Below are positions 33,844-44,747 of a stretch of 64,000 nt of DNA, one piece after another. Source of the DNA: Ephemerocybe angulata (Eukaryota > Basidiomycota > Agaricomycetes > Agaricales > Psathyrellaceae). The notes below the pieces were generated by a model, which was given only the letters and a program-made list of their open reading frames with translations, was not told where the DNA came from and made no database searches. A program made the translations under genes and the position numbers. The stretch is from the NCBI GenBank assembly GCA_013368325.1, contig JAACJK010000167.1:62001-126000 (forward strand). Direction: 5' to 3'. Position 1 is the first letter of the stretch, and every line of letters begins with the position of its first letter.

Positions 33844-35458
33844 TTACCGCCCGGCACCACCTAAGCCTGATGATGGCCCAGCAGGAGGCTGCACTGGTTG
33901 CAGGACAGCTCTCTGTCGTTCCTGGTTCTCCTTCTCCTTCGCCTTCAGCATTTTCCTGCGCTGCTTCATTTTGGCAAGTGCCGAAGTAGCGAGCAAGGGC
34001 CTCTTTCCTGGACCATGATAGTATGCATGCTCTGGGAATATTATACTAGGCAAAGTCATGAGCAATACCTCTCAAGAAATACACAATGTAATTCACCTGT
34101 CCCACCAGCGAAGGAGATCAGTGACCTCCTCCTTTTCCTCCGGATCGTTCAGCGCATCGAGAACCGTCTCGAAAAATATCTCAGAATCCATCGCGTCTTT
34201 GGTGAAAACACGTTGAGAGCTCAACACAAAACGTAGCTTTGTAGGAGTAATGCAGACTCATGGTAAATATACGGTGAACAGGAATGAAGACTAAGCACGC
34301 ACCATTGTTGCAACATAGGCAAGCGATCCTACCGTCACACGCCTCATTCCGTGTAGCTGAGCATTTCCCGAGCGCGTGGCCCGCGTTTCTCCTCCACTAG
34401 CAGCGCTTGGGCTAATAAAAACATGTTTATATCCCTGGTTAGTATTAGTAACGGGGAGGTGAGTATGGTGGAAAGTAGAAGGGTATTCTCAGGCTCACCA
34501 GCACCATGAGATTACTTCGAAACAATCCCATCCAATAATTATCCGGATCATATTTATAGTTTTCATAGAGGAACAATGAAAATTGTCCCCCAGTAGCGAC
34601 TAGCTGGCCTGAGCGCAACTGTTGTCTAACACTGTAGCAGAGGCATAAGTACTCGAAAAGCAGCCGACCATAGAGACCCATTGTTCCGAACCTTTCGTCG
34701 CTCCAGTCGTAATCCGTCGGACAGAACAGTCTTCCAGTTACATCGTGGTGGAAACCACGTCCTTCCTTCTGGTTTCTGTTGATTGGTGGCCTAAGAACAG
34801 TGCCAATAGGAGTGATCCAGTCGATCAATGCAGATTTCAAAGTCTTGTTATCATCGGCTCGAGCAGCATTGGCGCCCTTTGCGAGCTATACAGGTCCAGT
34901 GAGTCTCTAGATCTCTAGAAAGAGTGTGGCATTGTCATACCAAGCGAGCTACATTTGCCAAATCATCCCTGTTCGTCGACTTTCTACAGATTCGCGCCTG
35001 TAGCCCGGGGCACGCGCGGAGAAGAGCAACAAAGAGATCATGATCCTTCTTTTCTCTGAGGCATGCACAAGGCTTAACGTGAATGGGACATCATGGTCAT
35101 GATACAGTTATACGCACTCGACTGTTAAGTGTTCCAAAGAGACCTCCCTCTCGAGGGCCAAATATGATTTGCGTGCCAATCCTTTCTCGAGCAAAGGAAG
35201 GAAATTGCAGAACATGTGCACTGTTCGGCCGAAGTGTCTTCCATAGCTGATTACTGGATCGCGCGTGATATGCTTTGGCTCGAGCTTGAGGGCTGGGACT
35301 GAGGACTCCTCGATTTCTTCTTCATCTTCGGTATAATAGTCCTCGTAGTGTTTGGACCGCTTCCTTTTTCTGTCGGAAGCAGGTGATGTACTCCGAGGAC
35401 GACTGTTTTCGTCGCCGCCCCCACGGGAGGAATAGGCATGATGCTGTTGGGTTGGCAT
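33844..35458 (-). CDS. DUF6698-like protein (Agaricomycete-expanded family)
   Basis: Seven exons join in frame: 35458-35118, 35055-34941, 34885-34692, 34631-34499, 34434-34303, 34236-34097 and 34045-33844, giving 418 residues. The N-terminal 80 residues are low-complexity with a basic run (RKRKRSKH) and an acidic patch (YTEDEEEIEES). The conserved body reads ISYGRHFGRTVHMFCNF, KKDHDLFVALLRACPGLQ, KTLKSALIDWITPIGTVL, GFHHDVTGRLFCPTDYDWSD, LRSGQLVATGGQFSLFLYEN, WMGLFRSNLMV, GYKHVFISPSAAS, MRRVTVGSLAYVATMLRFVL and LNDPEEKEEVTDLLRWWD. This is the DUF6698 pattern as I remember it. Members are numerous in mushroom genomes and their function is unknown. The intron at 34691-34632 is a multiple of three without stop codons, so retention would insert 20 residues. 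Confidence 0.8.
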
Positions 35459-36478
35459 TGTGCTATTTGGGAAAGGCAAAGGGGCAAAAGAACGGTTGGA
35501 GACTGCTGGAGGCGTGTATCAGGAAGTTGGGGCTACCTTTGAGTCTTTACTGAGTCTGTTGATATAGGTCGCCACCTGGCCCCAAGCCACTTAGATGATC
35601 AATGGATTGGCACACAGCCATCATATGATTGTCTGGGCGCCTAAGTGACAGTCTTCCGGCTGTGCATCATTTCGGGCAATCTGTCTCAGTTTCACAGTTT
35701 CAGCCACGTCGTACAGCACCACGGAGTCGTGAGTCGTACCATCACGTCATCATATTCCGAGTCCTTCGTCCACTCTTCGAACTTCTGGTACTGCACTGTG
35801 GCAATCATTGATTGCAAGCTACGAGCCCTGTATAGCATACGGGCCGTTTCGATATTGGTGGGTGCTCATCCCTTGAGCCGCTCCCGGGCTGGCCGTTCGT
35901 TCATGATGTCGAAACTAGGAAACTAGTAGGTGCCCTGCCCCTGCCCATTCCAGAGTCCTGCCAGTGCTACTCCCCTATGAGCGTGCTGTGTTAGCCTTGT
36001 TTATCTAACTACCCTGACCATGTTCTACGGTGATCTTAACGACACATCATCTCAGACTCGTATCGGAAACCATTCAAGTTGGACGTTATTCCGAGCAACC
36101 TCGACTCGGAGAACCTTCGGATGCTCTTCGAGGAATCATGAATGCTCAGCACCGGTTACTGAATGATAGACTGCACTGCATCCAGGTCAGAATGCCGGTA
36201 CCCCGGCCATCAAGCGAGGGCGCTTCACAGGTTGCTACGTTTGGTTCGGACTTCAGGGATACTACGAGGCTGGTCTTTCAAACGTGTTACCAATTTTCCC
36301 TGCTTCACTTCCATCGGCTCTCAGAGGTGTTCGTTCAACTTCACTTCAAGGTTTAAGGGACTTGGCAAGTTCAGAAGAGGTTATATAGACATGGTACCGT
36401 TCGTATATTCTCCATCTCAGCTCACACCCACACTCACCTCTCCCTCAATCACCTCTGTTTGGAACTCGCGTCTCCACA
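35459..36478. other. Divergent intergenic region
   Basis: About 1 kb between divergent gene starts. Short open frames only. It carries the TATA-like element listed next. Confidence 0.45.
36382..36387 (+). promoter_or_regulatory. TATA-like element
   Basis: TTATATAG about 95 bp upstream of the ATG at 36479, followed by a CT-rich stretch (CTCACACCCACACTCACCTC). Position fits a core promoter. Confidence 0.4.
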
Positions 36479-38027
36479 ATGTGCTTAGGCAATTCCCCTT
36501 ATACTGCCCTTCGCCAATACCGGGCGGTCAGTCTGTTGGCCCGGATCAACAAAGCCCAGCAAATCTACGACAGGAACCCGGACGAGACAGCATCTCTCCT
36601 TCACTTTGTGGCAGCTTGTGCTGGACTTGGGCACTGGTACTGGTGAGCAGCGTCTTATTTCACCTTTAGAGAGGGGGAGAATGATGCTGACATTGTGGCT
36701 AGGCCATGCTATCCTGATGGGCGTCGAGCTTCGCCCGACGAATTCGAGGCTTATCGCAGGGATCACTACATTTTATTCCCTTGCTGCCTATGTGCATACC
36801 TCAAAAACAAGACTTATACCGAGACCAAGATAACTCTCATCGAAACTGTCAACCTCGACCCAGAAGATGCTTGGAAAAGGCCATTTGTTTGCGAATATGT
36901 GGCCGAGTGCGCTAGCGAGGATCCTTGTGGATACTTCGGTCAGATCATTTTTCATACTATACTCCAGGGCTCCAATTAACCCGTTTTATTGCAGTTCTTC
37001 TTGAGCGATTCTATGGCAGCAAAGTACTTTTACAGAAGAGCTACGGCAAGCGGAGTGAGTCCCCTTTAAAGTTTGGGAATCGTCGAGTTTGGACTGACGA
37101 ATATCGAATATCATTGTTGCCACCTCCTCCACAAAGATGACCCCTATGACGCCCATGCATTGGACTTCATCTTTGAAGATGACGATTTAGAGATCTATGG
37201 ACAAGGCCGCCGAGAGAAGACTGGATTTAGGCGCGTGTTTGGTGGCTCCGTTGGTGGGGACATCGAAGTCCCTCGAGGACCGAACTTGTTGAAGAGTATG
37301 TCCTCTTTTGCTCTTTTGTCCTCCTAGTCCCACCAACGCTTATATTTAATACTTAGGAGCCCACGAAGAAGTTGAAATCGATAACAGTGAAGTTGAAGAG
37401 TCGCTCTCCAGGCTTCAAGAGCAAGGACTCCCTCAGTCCGAGTTCTGGAGTCTCTTTATCCAATGTGCCCTCTGTGGCGCCGTCCTTCCCAGAAATCTCT
37501 ATCCATACAGTCACCGCTGCACCAGACGCCCCAAAATCAGTACCCTGAGAGAGTACTCAGACATGGACCCAGGGTCAGAAGAGAGCTTCGACTCAGACAT
37601 CGCGGATAATGGTAGTGGCAACGGCAGGGAAGATAACAATAACGGGGGGGACGGGGACAATGATGAAGGGAATGACGGTGACAGCGAGGGGGGTGAAGAT
37701 GATGAAGGGGATCGAGAAGAGATCCAGGACGACAATCAGTCTGATTCTGGATCCGTTGAAATTCCTTATTTTGACCATATCAGGGGGAGTGGTCCACACC
37801 ATGACGCCTCACCTGCACCAGTGCCAGAGGACTTGGAGGAAGAGGATGAAGGGGGGGAGAGGGAAGACGCCTTCGGAGAGCAGTGGCAGCAGCAGTGGGA
37901 TGAAAGGACTGATTCAGACGAGAGTAGCTATTATTACGACTCGGATGCAGCCCGCGCGTACAAAGTGGTCCTTCCACCTACTTTACAGCTGCTCGCGTCT
38001 ATACCTGACCGTTGGTCCACTCTTTAG
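36479..38027 (+). CDS. Acidic protein with CCHC-type zinc motif, unknown
   Basis: Five exons, 36479-36642, 36703-36938, 36995-37054, 37137-37295 and 37357-38027, all joined in frame, give 429 residues. The N-terminal part is helical (VSLLARINKAQQIYDRNP, SLLHFVAACAGLGHWYW) followed by a Cys-rich segment (YILFPCCLCAYLKN). The middle is globular (LDFIFEDDDLEIYGQG). Near residue 250 there is a C-x2-C-x11-H-x3-C pattern (CALCGAVLPRNLYPYSHRC) that could bind zinc. The last 170 residues are extremely acidic with Asn/Gly runs (DNDEGNDGDSEGGEDDEGD). No family recognised; a nuclear or chromatin role is only suggested by the acidic tail. The small third exon (60 nt) and its 82-bp downstream intron are the least certain parts. 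Confidence 0.65.
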
Positions 38028-38470
38028 CGCACACAATTCGTTCTACCTCATTTATATTGTTCATTATTATTCATTATTTATTATCTTGATAACATTGGGA
38101 TTCTTGTAGCAACGCGGAGATTTGGATACCCGTAGGCGCCTAAGTTGGGGATTGATGCCTCAGGACAGTCGCGACGAAATGATCCATCTCGTCTTCCCTC
38201 TACTTCACTAAGGAAAATAAACTATGCAGGGATATTCCAAAGAATCGAGTGTGCCTGAAAATGCAAATAAACCGACTTCCAAAGGCAGTCTTCATGCTAC
38301 CGTCCCGTCGAGCACTGAACCCACTTTGATGTGGCTGTGTCAGGAGCCAATGCCCGTGCATCTCTCAAGTCTTGTGTCTCCTCGAGCTTCAACACAAACT
38401 TTGGAAGTCTAGAAAAGTATAGTAATGTGTGTCCGTACAGTGTATATACTATCTAAAAGTTAAATTAGAG

Positions 38471-38497
38471 CTTGGCGAAGTCCAGGGGGCGAGATAT
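38471..38497 (+). repeat. Dispersed repeat copy 1 (GCGAAGTCCAGG core)
   Basis: CTTGGCGAAGTCCAGG followed by GAGATA. The same core occurs at 40726 (direct) and 41768 (inverted). About 70 bp upstream of both this copy and copy 2 there is TTTGGAAGTCTA, so the repeated unit is about 100 bp with a diverged middle. Confidence 0.7.
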
Positions 38498-40725
38498 GAC
38501 GGGGTTCTCTTCGCCTAGTCTCCAAGCCCACAGCCACCGGCATAATGATCATTGATGTGTGCATGCGACTCACGAGTCAGGGTGTCCTCCAACTTGTAAC
38601 TACCTTCTCCCTTGACAGCGTCGATAGATATGCCATCCTACACAGCGCTTTTCGCCTACTTCATCTTCATCGCGTCTCCCCCAGGACCCCCAAATTCAGC
38701 CGCACTCCACCTTGATCGCCCTCCGAACCACAGCGTGAGCAAACGATGGCGGAGACGAAGTAAGGGTGGTCTCCATCGCACAAAGACGAAGGCGTCGCAC
38801 GATAGACGATCGACCGTCCAGGAGGACACGAATACCCGTCGATCGACCGTCCAGGAGGACGAGGAGAGGAAAGCGGACGGGGTCAACGTCAACGTCAACA
38901 CACCACCAACCGGCGCTGGGGTGGGGCGGCTGGAGGGTGGGGCCAATGGGGACTGCCTGAGGGAGGATTGTTGGTGCATGGCCGATTTTGGTTCTGTGGA
39001 TACCAGCGTGGACGCGGGCAAGGCTAGAGTTCGATACTCCAGCCAGCCTCATAGATATGGCCCTCCATTTCCGCGCCTCAACCTTCGCGCATCGCCTCCA
39101 CAAAGCAACCTACTACCCGAAGCATTCGGTCTCTGGGGGATACTTACCTACCCCTCTCGCTCTCTACTCCCATGTTCCTCGCTCGTCGCGCCGTCGACCC
39201 CGCACATGGTCGACACAAGCAGGTGCGTACGATGCTCCTGTCGTCGTCGGCATGGATCACTGATGAGGCTTTGTTCAGAGTGTAGTAGCAGATAGCACGG
39301 TCATCGTCCACCACAAAGAAGCTCTTGGCGGTAACAAAAAGAAGGGGCGCAAGGAGGCCTACTCCTCCTACATCTGTACATCTACAAGTGCGCACGCACC
39401 CCTCCCTCTTCTCCATCGGCCCCTAAGGATCTCGTTCTCATCCTCTCTCGAACCCCCTCGCTCACCGACAAATCTGTTGAGACCTCAAAAGCCCCTCGCA
39501 CCCTGCCACAGGCCCTCGTCCATCCCATCCACGCCGCTCAGCGCAAGTCAGCTGAAGAAGATGATTCAGCGCGGCATACACCACCATCGACGCATACACC
39601 ACCATCGACTTCCTCAGCCTTGCAGACAAGGTCGGTGTAGGTGGAGCTCGTCGTCTGGGACGGGATATATTCTTTTGAAAAGAATACCTTGAAGAAGTGT
39701 CGCTCTTCCGCTTGAAGACTGGCTCTGGAGAAGGACGGTACCCCTCTCGCCCGTACGCCTAGTACGATCCCAACAACAAGGTGTGTGTACCTACCCTTTC
39801 CGTGCAGTGTTCCGGCGCTTCTTCCCTGCGCAGCACCAGCAACGAGCTCATACAGATGACCTCCCTCGTCTGGCCAACAGTGCGCCTCGCTATAAGGTCT
39901 TCCCCGCACCAAGCACCCGTTTCATTCAGAGGTATGTACATATACACATACACGTTGTTCTTCTACTTCTACTACACAAATTGTACCACTCACCGACCGC
40001 CGCCTTGTCAATAGAACATCTCCAAGCTCCCCAGTCCACCGGGTTGATCCAAACGTCCTCTCAAACGTCGACCGGCAGTTTTTTGGTCGAAGAGTGCTGG
40101 ACATCGCTGTGGAGTGCCGCTTGCCGTTGGTGAGTCTGTGTCCGCGCTCGGTGCCATGTCGAGCACTCGCTGACACCCGCCATCGACGACTTGCAGGGAA
40201 ACGAGCGCTCTACGCGACGATGTGCATGTGCGCTGTGCTGTGATCGGCTCACGGTGCACCGTCGTCCAGCTGTTGCATCCTACTACACATTCAAGGTCAC
40301 TAATGTTTCGTATACACCCCGGGCGAGTGAACTGACATACCCTTGTTTGGCCAGTATACCCACACAACCCCCTAGCCTGCCAGTCAATCGGGCGACGTGC
40401 ACCAACGCAAAGGATCCCTAACATAATGCTGGACAGGATGTCGTTGCTGAGTCGGTCGGGTGCGTCACCGCTGTGTTCGCTGTGCGTCGTACGTCGGAGA
40501 TGACGAAGGGCTAGATGGCGCGTGGTTTGGCGCCTCAGTTCGCGGGCACGAATGGTGGTGACTGGGAGATTGTGTCAGACAGAGCTGATGTTGCGTTATT
40601 GTTAGTTCAATAAACATATCAATGTTTGTAGGCCTTCCTAGCACCTGGATGACTTTTGGAAGTCTAAATTTTTATCGGTGTACATACTCAAGCCTTGATA
40701 GAGTCTTCTGCAGCAATTTGTAGTG

Positions 40726-40751
40726 CTTAGCGAAGTCCAGGAAGCAAGATA
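40726..40751 (+). repeat. Dispersed repeat copy 2
   Basis: CTTAGCGAAGTCCAGG then AAGATA, preceded at about 40654 by TTTGGAAGTCTA. It forms an inverted pair with copy 3, 1.0 kb downstream. Confidence 0.7.
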
Positions 40752-41767
40752 CAGCTAAATCGTTGGAGCGTCTATCTGAAGCGCCCAGATCACGTGTTGT
40801 GATCGGAGGAGGCGGAGGGCGAGGTCCGAGTGCGACGACGACAACATCTTTCTTCTTGCCACCATCAGCCCAACATCAGCCATTCCGCTGCCGCACGCTC
40901 TCCCTGTGGGTCTCGTAGTGCCGCGCAGTACGTTTGAGCTCGCACCCGGGTGCGACAGCCGACGAGTCCCAATTCACAATTCAACCAATTCAAGTACCAG
41001 CACCTCCACCGCCTTCCCTCAAACAGCAATAGAGAAAGCCGCACCCACCGACCGAGTCCAGACTCAGCGTCCCTTCTACAAATTTAACAAGGGCCCATCG
41101 ACGCCGAGGAAGAATAGGATTGTATGAACAAGCCAGCCCGCTGCCCGCCAACTACGACACCCAACACCCCTCCTGCGCAAGCCCAACACCAACGCGAATA
41201 CAGAATCTGCCCCCAATGCGGCACCCTGAGACTCCCTCAGTGAAGTTCAGGCTCTGCGGTGGATGCGTGCGTACTCCTCTCATGTAGATTCTTTACCGGC
41301 AGCTAAAACATTACTCGAATTACAGCTGACTACACCGCCTCGGCCTGCCCTGCTCCTCAACCCTCGTACGCTCCAACCCCCACACATCTCTACCCCACCT
41401 CCCCGCAGATCGCCTGCCGCCTGCTCATGATGCAGGGTGTTCGCGAGTTCAACGAACGAAGAACCATTTTCTCTTCTTGTCGTTGCCGCTGAGGCAGGGC
41501 GGTCTGGGCAACTGGTGAGTATGGTGTTCATTCATTCATCATTCATTTCATTTACGAGAGTGTTTCGCGCTTACCTGTGCCTTTTTTTATTTCCTAGCAC
41601 TGTGTTGCGCCCTACCGAACTCGACGTCTCTGCGCACCCGCACGACTGCAACGACGAGCGAGAAGAAGCAGATTGTCCAGGATGGGGCCTGCGGACACTC
41701 AGGCTAGTCTTCCGCCTCGTGTCTCTCTCTGCTGCAGTGACTCTATAGGTGCGTATTAACGTTGCCC

Positions 41768-41789
41768 ATATCTCCTGGACTTCGCTAAG
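41768..41789 (-). repeat. Dispersed repeat copy 3, inverted
   Basis: TATCTCCTGGACTTCGCTAAG is the reverse complement of the repeat core. Together with copy 2 it could form the ends of a decayed element of about 1.0 to 1.2 kb. Confidence 0.7.
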
Positions 41790-42045
41790 GAAAACTGGTA
41801 GCTGTAAAGTGTTACTATGATGTCTAGGTACAAATTTATGATACTTGGATGAAGTCTAAAGAAGCTGTGGGCGCAAAGCATGGCTCGCAAGTCTGGTGAT
41901 AATAGACAAGCGCCCGCTGCACAGCCACCTTTCACCGTGTGACTTGATGCCAAACTGTTCGTCGCGCTGTCGCGTCAGCGCGTCCTCCTTTACTCCTTTA
42001 CTCTTCTCTTTGCTTTACACCTTCCTCCCTCCTGCTCTGACAACC

Positions 42046-44443
42046 ATGCCCGAGTACCGGGAATGCATCGGTCATGGTCAGACCGGCGTTTACTACCTTG
42101 AGAAGCTCCGGATCCAGGACTTTGGTTGCCGTCTGCTGGATTTGTGGGGTGATTTGACCGTTGCAGAGGACTCGTTTATCCAGCACGTCATCCCATTCCG
42201 CTACAATAAAACCGAAAAGGAGCCAAAAACCTATCTCAGGGGTAAATCTGGTGCTCAGACTTCGGTCTTTCCAACCGAGGTTCTTAGGACAGGAATCCTC
42301 GTCAAAGACCTCAATTTGATCCTGGAGGAGGTCCGTTACGACGGGCGAGCCATCTACCTTTGCTTCGATGGAATGACGTACCTCAAGGTAAGGGTCACTA
42401 GGGTCATCATCCGTTGGAGTTGGAGAATAGTCCTCATTTTCTCCCTATGCAGCTGTCCTTCCTCACACACACTTCGATGCAACTCTACTCGCGAACTCTA
42501 TGGGAGAGCTCGGTCGTGCGATCGCAGAAGCGGGTATGCTTCTTCTTCTCTCTACTTCTACAATTCTTCTCACTTTAAAGCTAGGATCACAGAGGTTTTA
42601 AAGTCGGGCTCTCCCTCGAGTTCCCGGACTTCTTTTGGTCATTTAACACGTACGACCTTGTCTTCCAGGTATGCATATCCAGGCTATGTCCCCTACCCTA
42701 CTTATCTGCCTTCCTACATGCATATCAGCCAGAATGGGTAGTGCTTGGCCCAGTTGACATGTGTATTCTCGACCTGAGAAGCAGATACAAGTTGGGCCGC
42801 GACGTTTATCTCGAGTACCACAAGTTCATCCTAGACCTGGTTAGGTGGCGAAAGTCACGGAGGATGCATGGTGGTGCCAGAGATGACCCTGCTTTCAAAG
42901 TGATACGGTCGAAAGTTGGGAAACCCTGGGCCCGTGATGTCTTTCACGGGGTGGGGGTATATACCGCTAGTGAAATCTTCTTCAAAGCAGGTGGGTTAAT
43001 ACACTCTTCCTCCGAGACTGCCCCTGGGCTCACACATTCTTCTGCCTTTGTTGCCTTTGTTCTCCAGGGCTCCGTGTTAATCTCACCGAGGCCGAGGTAT
43101 TTGACGATCCAAGCAGAACTGCAAGACTCTGCGAAGCGTTTTGGACCTGGGCCCTCCAGTCCCAGAATGTATTCAAGTATATTCCCTGCTTTTTCCTGCA
43201 ATTGATACCAATACTTACGACTCGCTCATTTCAGACGTGTGATTAAACCTGCAATCGACAAGCGAACAGGGCTCATTGCTCCTGACAAGAAGAAGAGGTT
43301 AAGGGTGGTTACTGAGCTAGATGTCTATGGGAAAGAGACCACCACGGTCCCTCCTCGGATGCTGCAGGCTTCTGGGAAGGATAACCTATACGACACATTT
43401 GAGCCAACTTTCATCGCTGATGCACTGGAGGCAAAAGATAAACTCAAGCCATATGGTCTCAGTGCTCTGATATTTGGACTCAAGGAATCTCAGAGGCTCT
43501 TTCCTGACGCTCCCCTCCCAACAGATCCATTGACCCAAGCATTCAAAAGTGAAGGTACGCCTTGGTTTTTCTCTTCTCTGGTCTGCTGTGCTTAGGCGTG
43601 CTTAGGGAAGTGGTCCGCGACGTGGAGGCCAAAGACTCTCGACATTCAGGTTTACTACAAAAAAGGAGATGACGCGGCCAGGGGCAGCGTCATCATTCTT
43701 CGCGATCCAACTCCTGTTCGACAGTGGAAGAAAGCAGATGTATACCTGTACAAATACAAGAAGCAAATGTGGACGATCATCTATTTGGACCCTTCGAAAC
43801 TGTATGTCACATCTCTCTTCATTCAGTCCATGGTCAATCAGCTCAGCCGTTTATGCGTTTATGCCCTTATCAGTGGAGACAAAATTACTTGGGCTCTTGA
43901 TTCAGAGCGCCGAAGGTTGCTTTTCTCCAACATTGTTCAGAACACAAAGGGAGTGGCGGTTGGGGTGCTCGAGTACGTGGGGCATGCTACGGTCCTCAAT
44001 ACACCTCATGGAATAGTGTGGGTAACTCCCTTTTATCCTTTCATCATCTTTCTTTTGGGTCATGGCTGATACTTTTTGGCCAACAGAGCCATTTCCGTCA
44101 TCGGTGATCCAACACTGTCAGAATACCATTGCGCGCAGTCCATCTGGCATAGATTCTCTGGAAAGGGGACCGTAAGGTGAAATTATCGGAGACTGAGAAA
44201 GCGGCGCTCAAAGCCAAGGTCTCTGAAATCAAGGCTTTCGCTGGCCTCACATCTCAAAGAAGCACGCCAATGCCGGAGAACCCAAAGAAGCGAAAATGTG
44301 ATGAACCCACGTCTGCCTCCCTGAGTCTCGAACGAATGCGCTTTCATGCTGACCAAAGGCTTCAACGGGCGACGGTCACAAACTTGGGATGTATTCCGAC
44401 CACAGCCCGTGTCACTCGTCAAAATGACGCCCCTCCTCCATAG
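42046..44443 (+). CDS. Unknown nine-exon gene, frameshifted near its 3' end
   Basis: Nine exons: 42046-42387, 42431-42533, 42595-42668, 42729-42990, 43068-43176, 43235-43554, 43606-43801, 43874-44017 and from 44087. All internal joins keep frame. Readable segments include YRECIGHGQTGVYYLEKLRI, PHTHFDATLLANSMGELGRA, VGLSLEFPDFFWSFNTYDL, WVVLGPVDMCILDLRSRYKL, FWTWALQSQNVFK, VPPRMLQASGKDNLYDTFEP, ILRDPTPVRQWKKADVYLYK and VAVGVLEYVGHATVLNTPHG. In the last exon the frame hits a TGA at 44178-44180, but another frame continues sensibly (KVKLSETEKAALKAKVSEIK to a stop at 44441-44443). Adding one A in the AAA run near 44162-44164 would restore it, so this is a one-base deletion, a sequencing error, or a truncated allele. 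No family recognised. A decayed copy of exons 7 and 8 lies at about 48315. Confidence 0.68.
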
Positions 44444-44747
44444 ACTTTGTATGCAGACGCCTATTATTATTTATACCAATCTATTCCTGTATCCTTCTAA
44501 CCAGACGCTGCGAGACTAGAGCGACGTTATTACCAGCCTGAGAGTGACTATGGTGGGCAAGTGGCACTGCTCTCTGATCTGATCGGTGCGTTCAATTGTT
44601 GCACTGCTCTCCTTCAAGTTCAACCATCATCATCTTTTATTGTGTCTGCAATGCAGACTGCAGACCAGACGAGCGCGACAAGACGACGTCACTTGCTCGA
44701 ACCTCTCAAGCACAAATCAAAGGGATCCACACCCACCTACGCTCGCC
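44444..44747. other. Intergenic spacer in fragment island
   Basis: 3' flank of the unknown gene. No coding frame trusted. Confidence 0.4.

Larger units (their letters stand above)
38028..42045. other. Gene-fragment island without intact genes
   Basis: About 4 kb with no intact gene. Plus-strand stretches look like decayed coding sequence: 38631-38760 (MPSYTALFAYFIFIASPPG), 39056-39200 (HRLHKATYYPKHSVSGGYL, distantly reminiscent of EMC8/9), 39290-39620 (NKKKGRKEAYSSYI, then KDLVLILSRTPSLTDKS), 39608-39670 (IDFLSLADKVGVGGARRLG, ended by a stop) and 40035-40130 (VDPNVLSNVDRQFFGRRVL). Near 41210-41260 a broken zinc-finger-like part reads CPQCGTL and FRLCGGC, with a stop between them. Stops and frame changes between all these blocks prevent any model. 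A 33-bp tandem repeat (CGATCGACCGTCCAGGAGG core) starts at 38807 and again at 38840. Three copies of a GCGAAGTCCAGG repeat are listed separately. Confidence 0.45.

Noticed and set aside
39290..39380. Histone H2B-like stretch RKEAYSSYI
   Set aside because: Only about eight residues agree with H2B; the following sequence is unrelated, so it is not called a histone fragment.
40726..41789. Complete DNA transposon bounded by the inverted repeat pair
   Set aside because: No transposase and no clear target duplication seen; kept only as a repeat observation.
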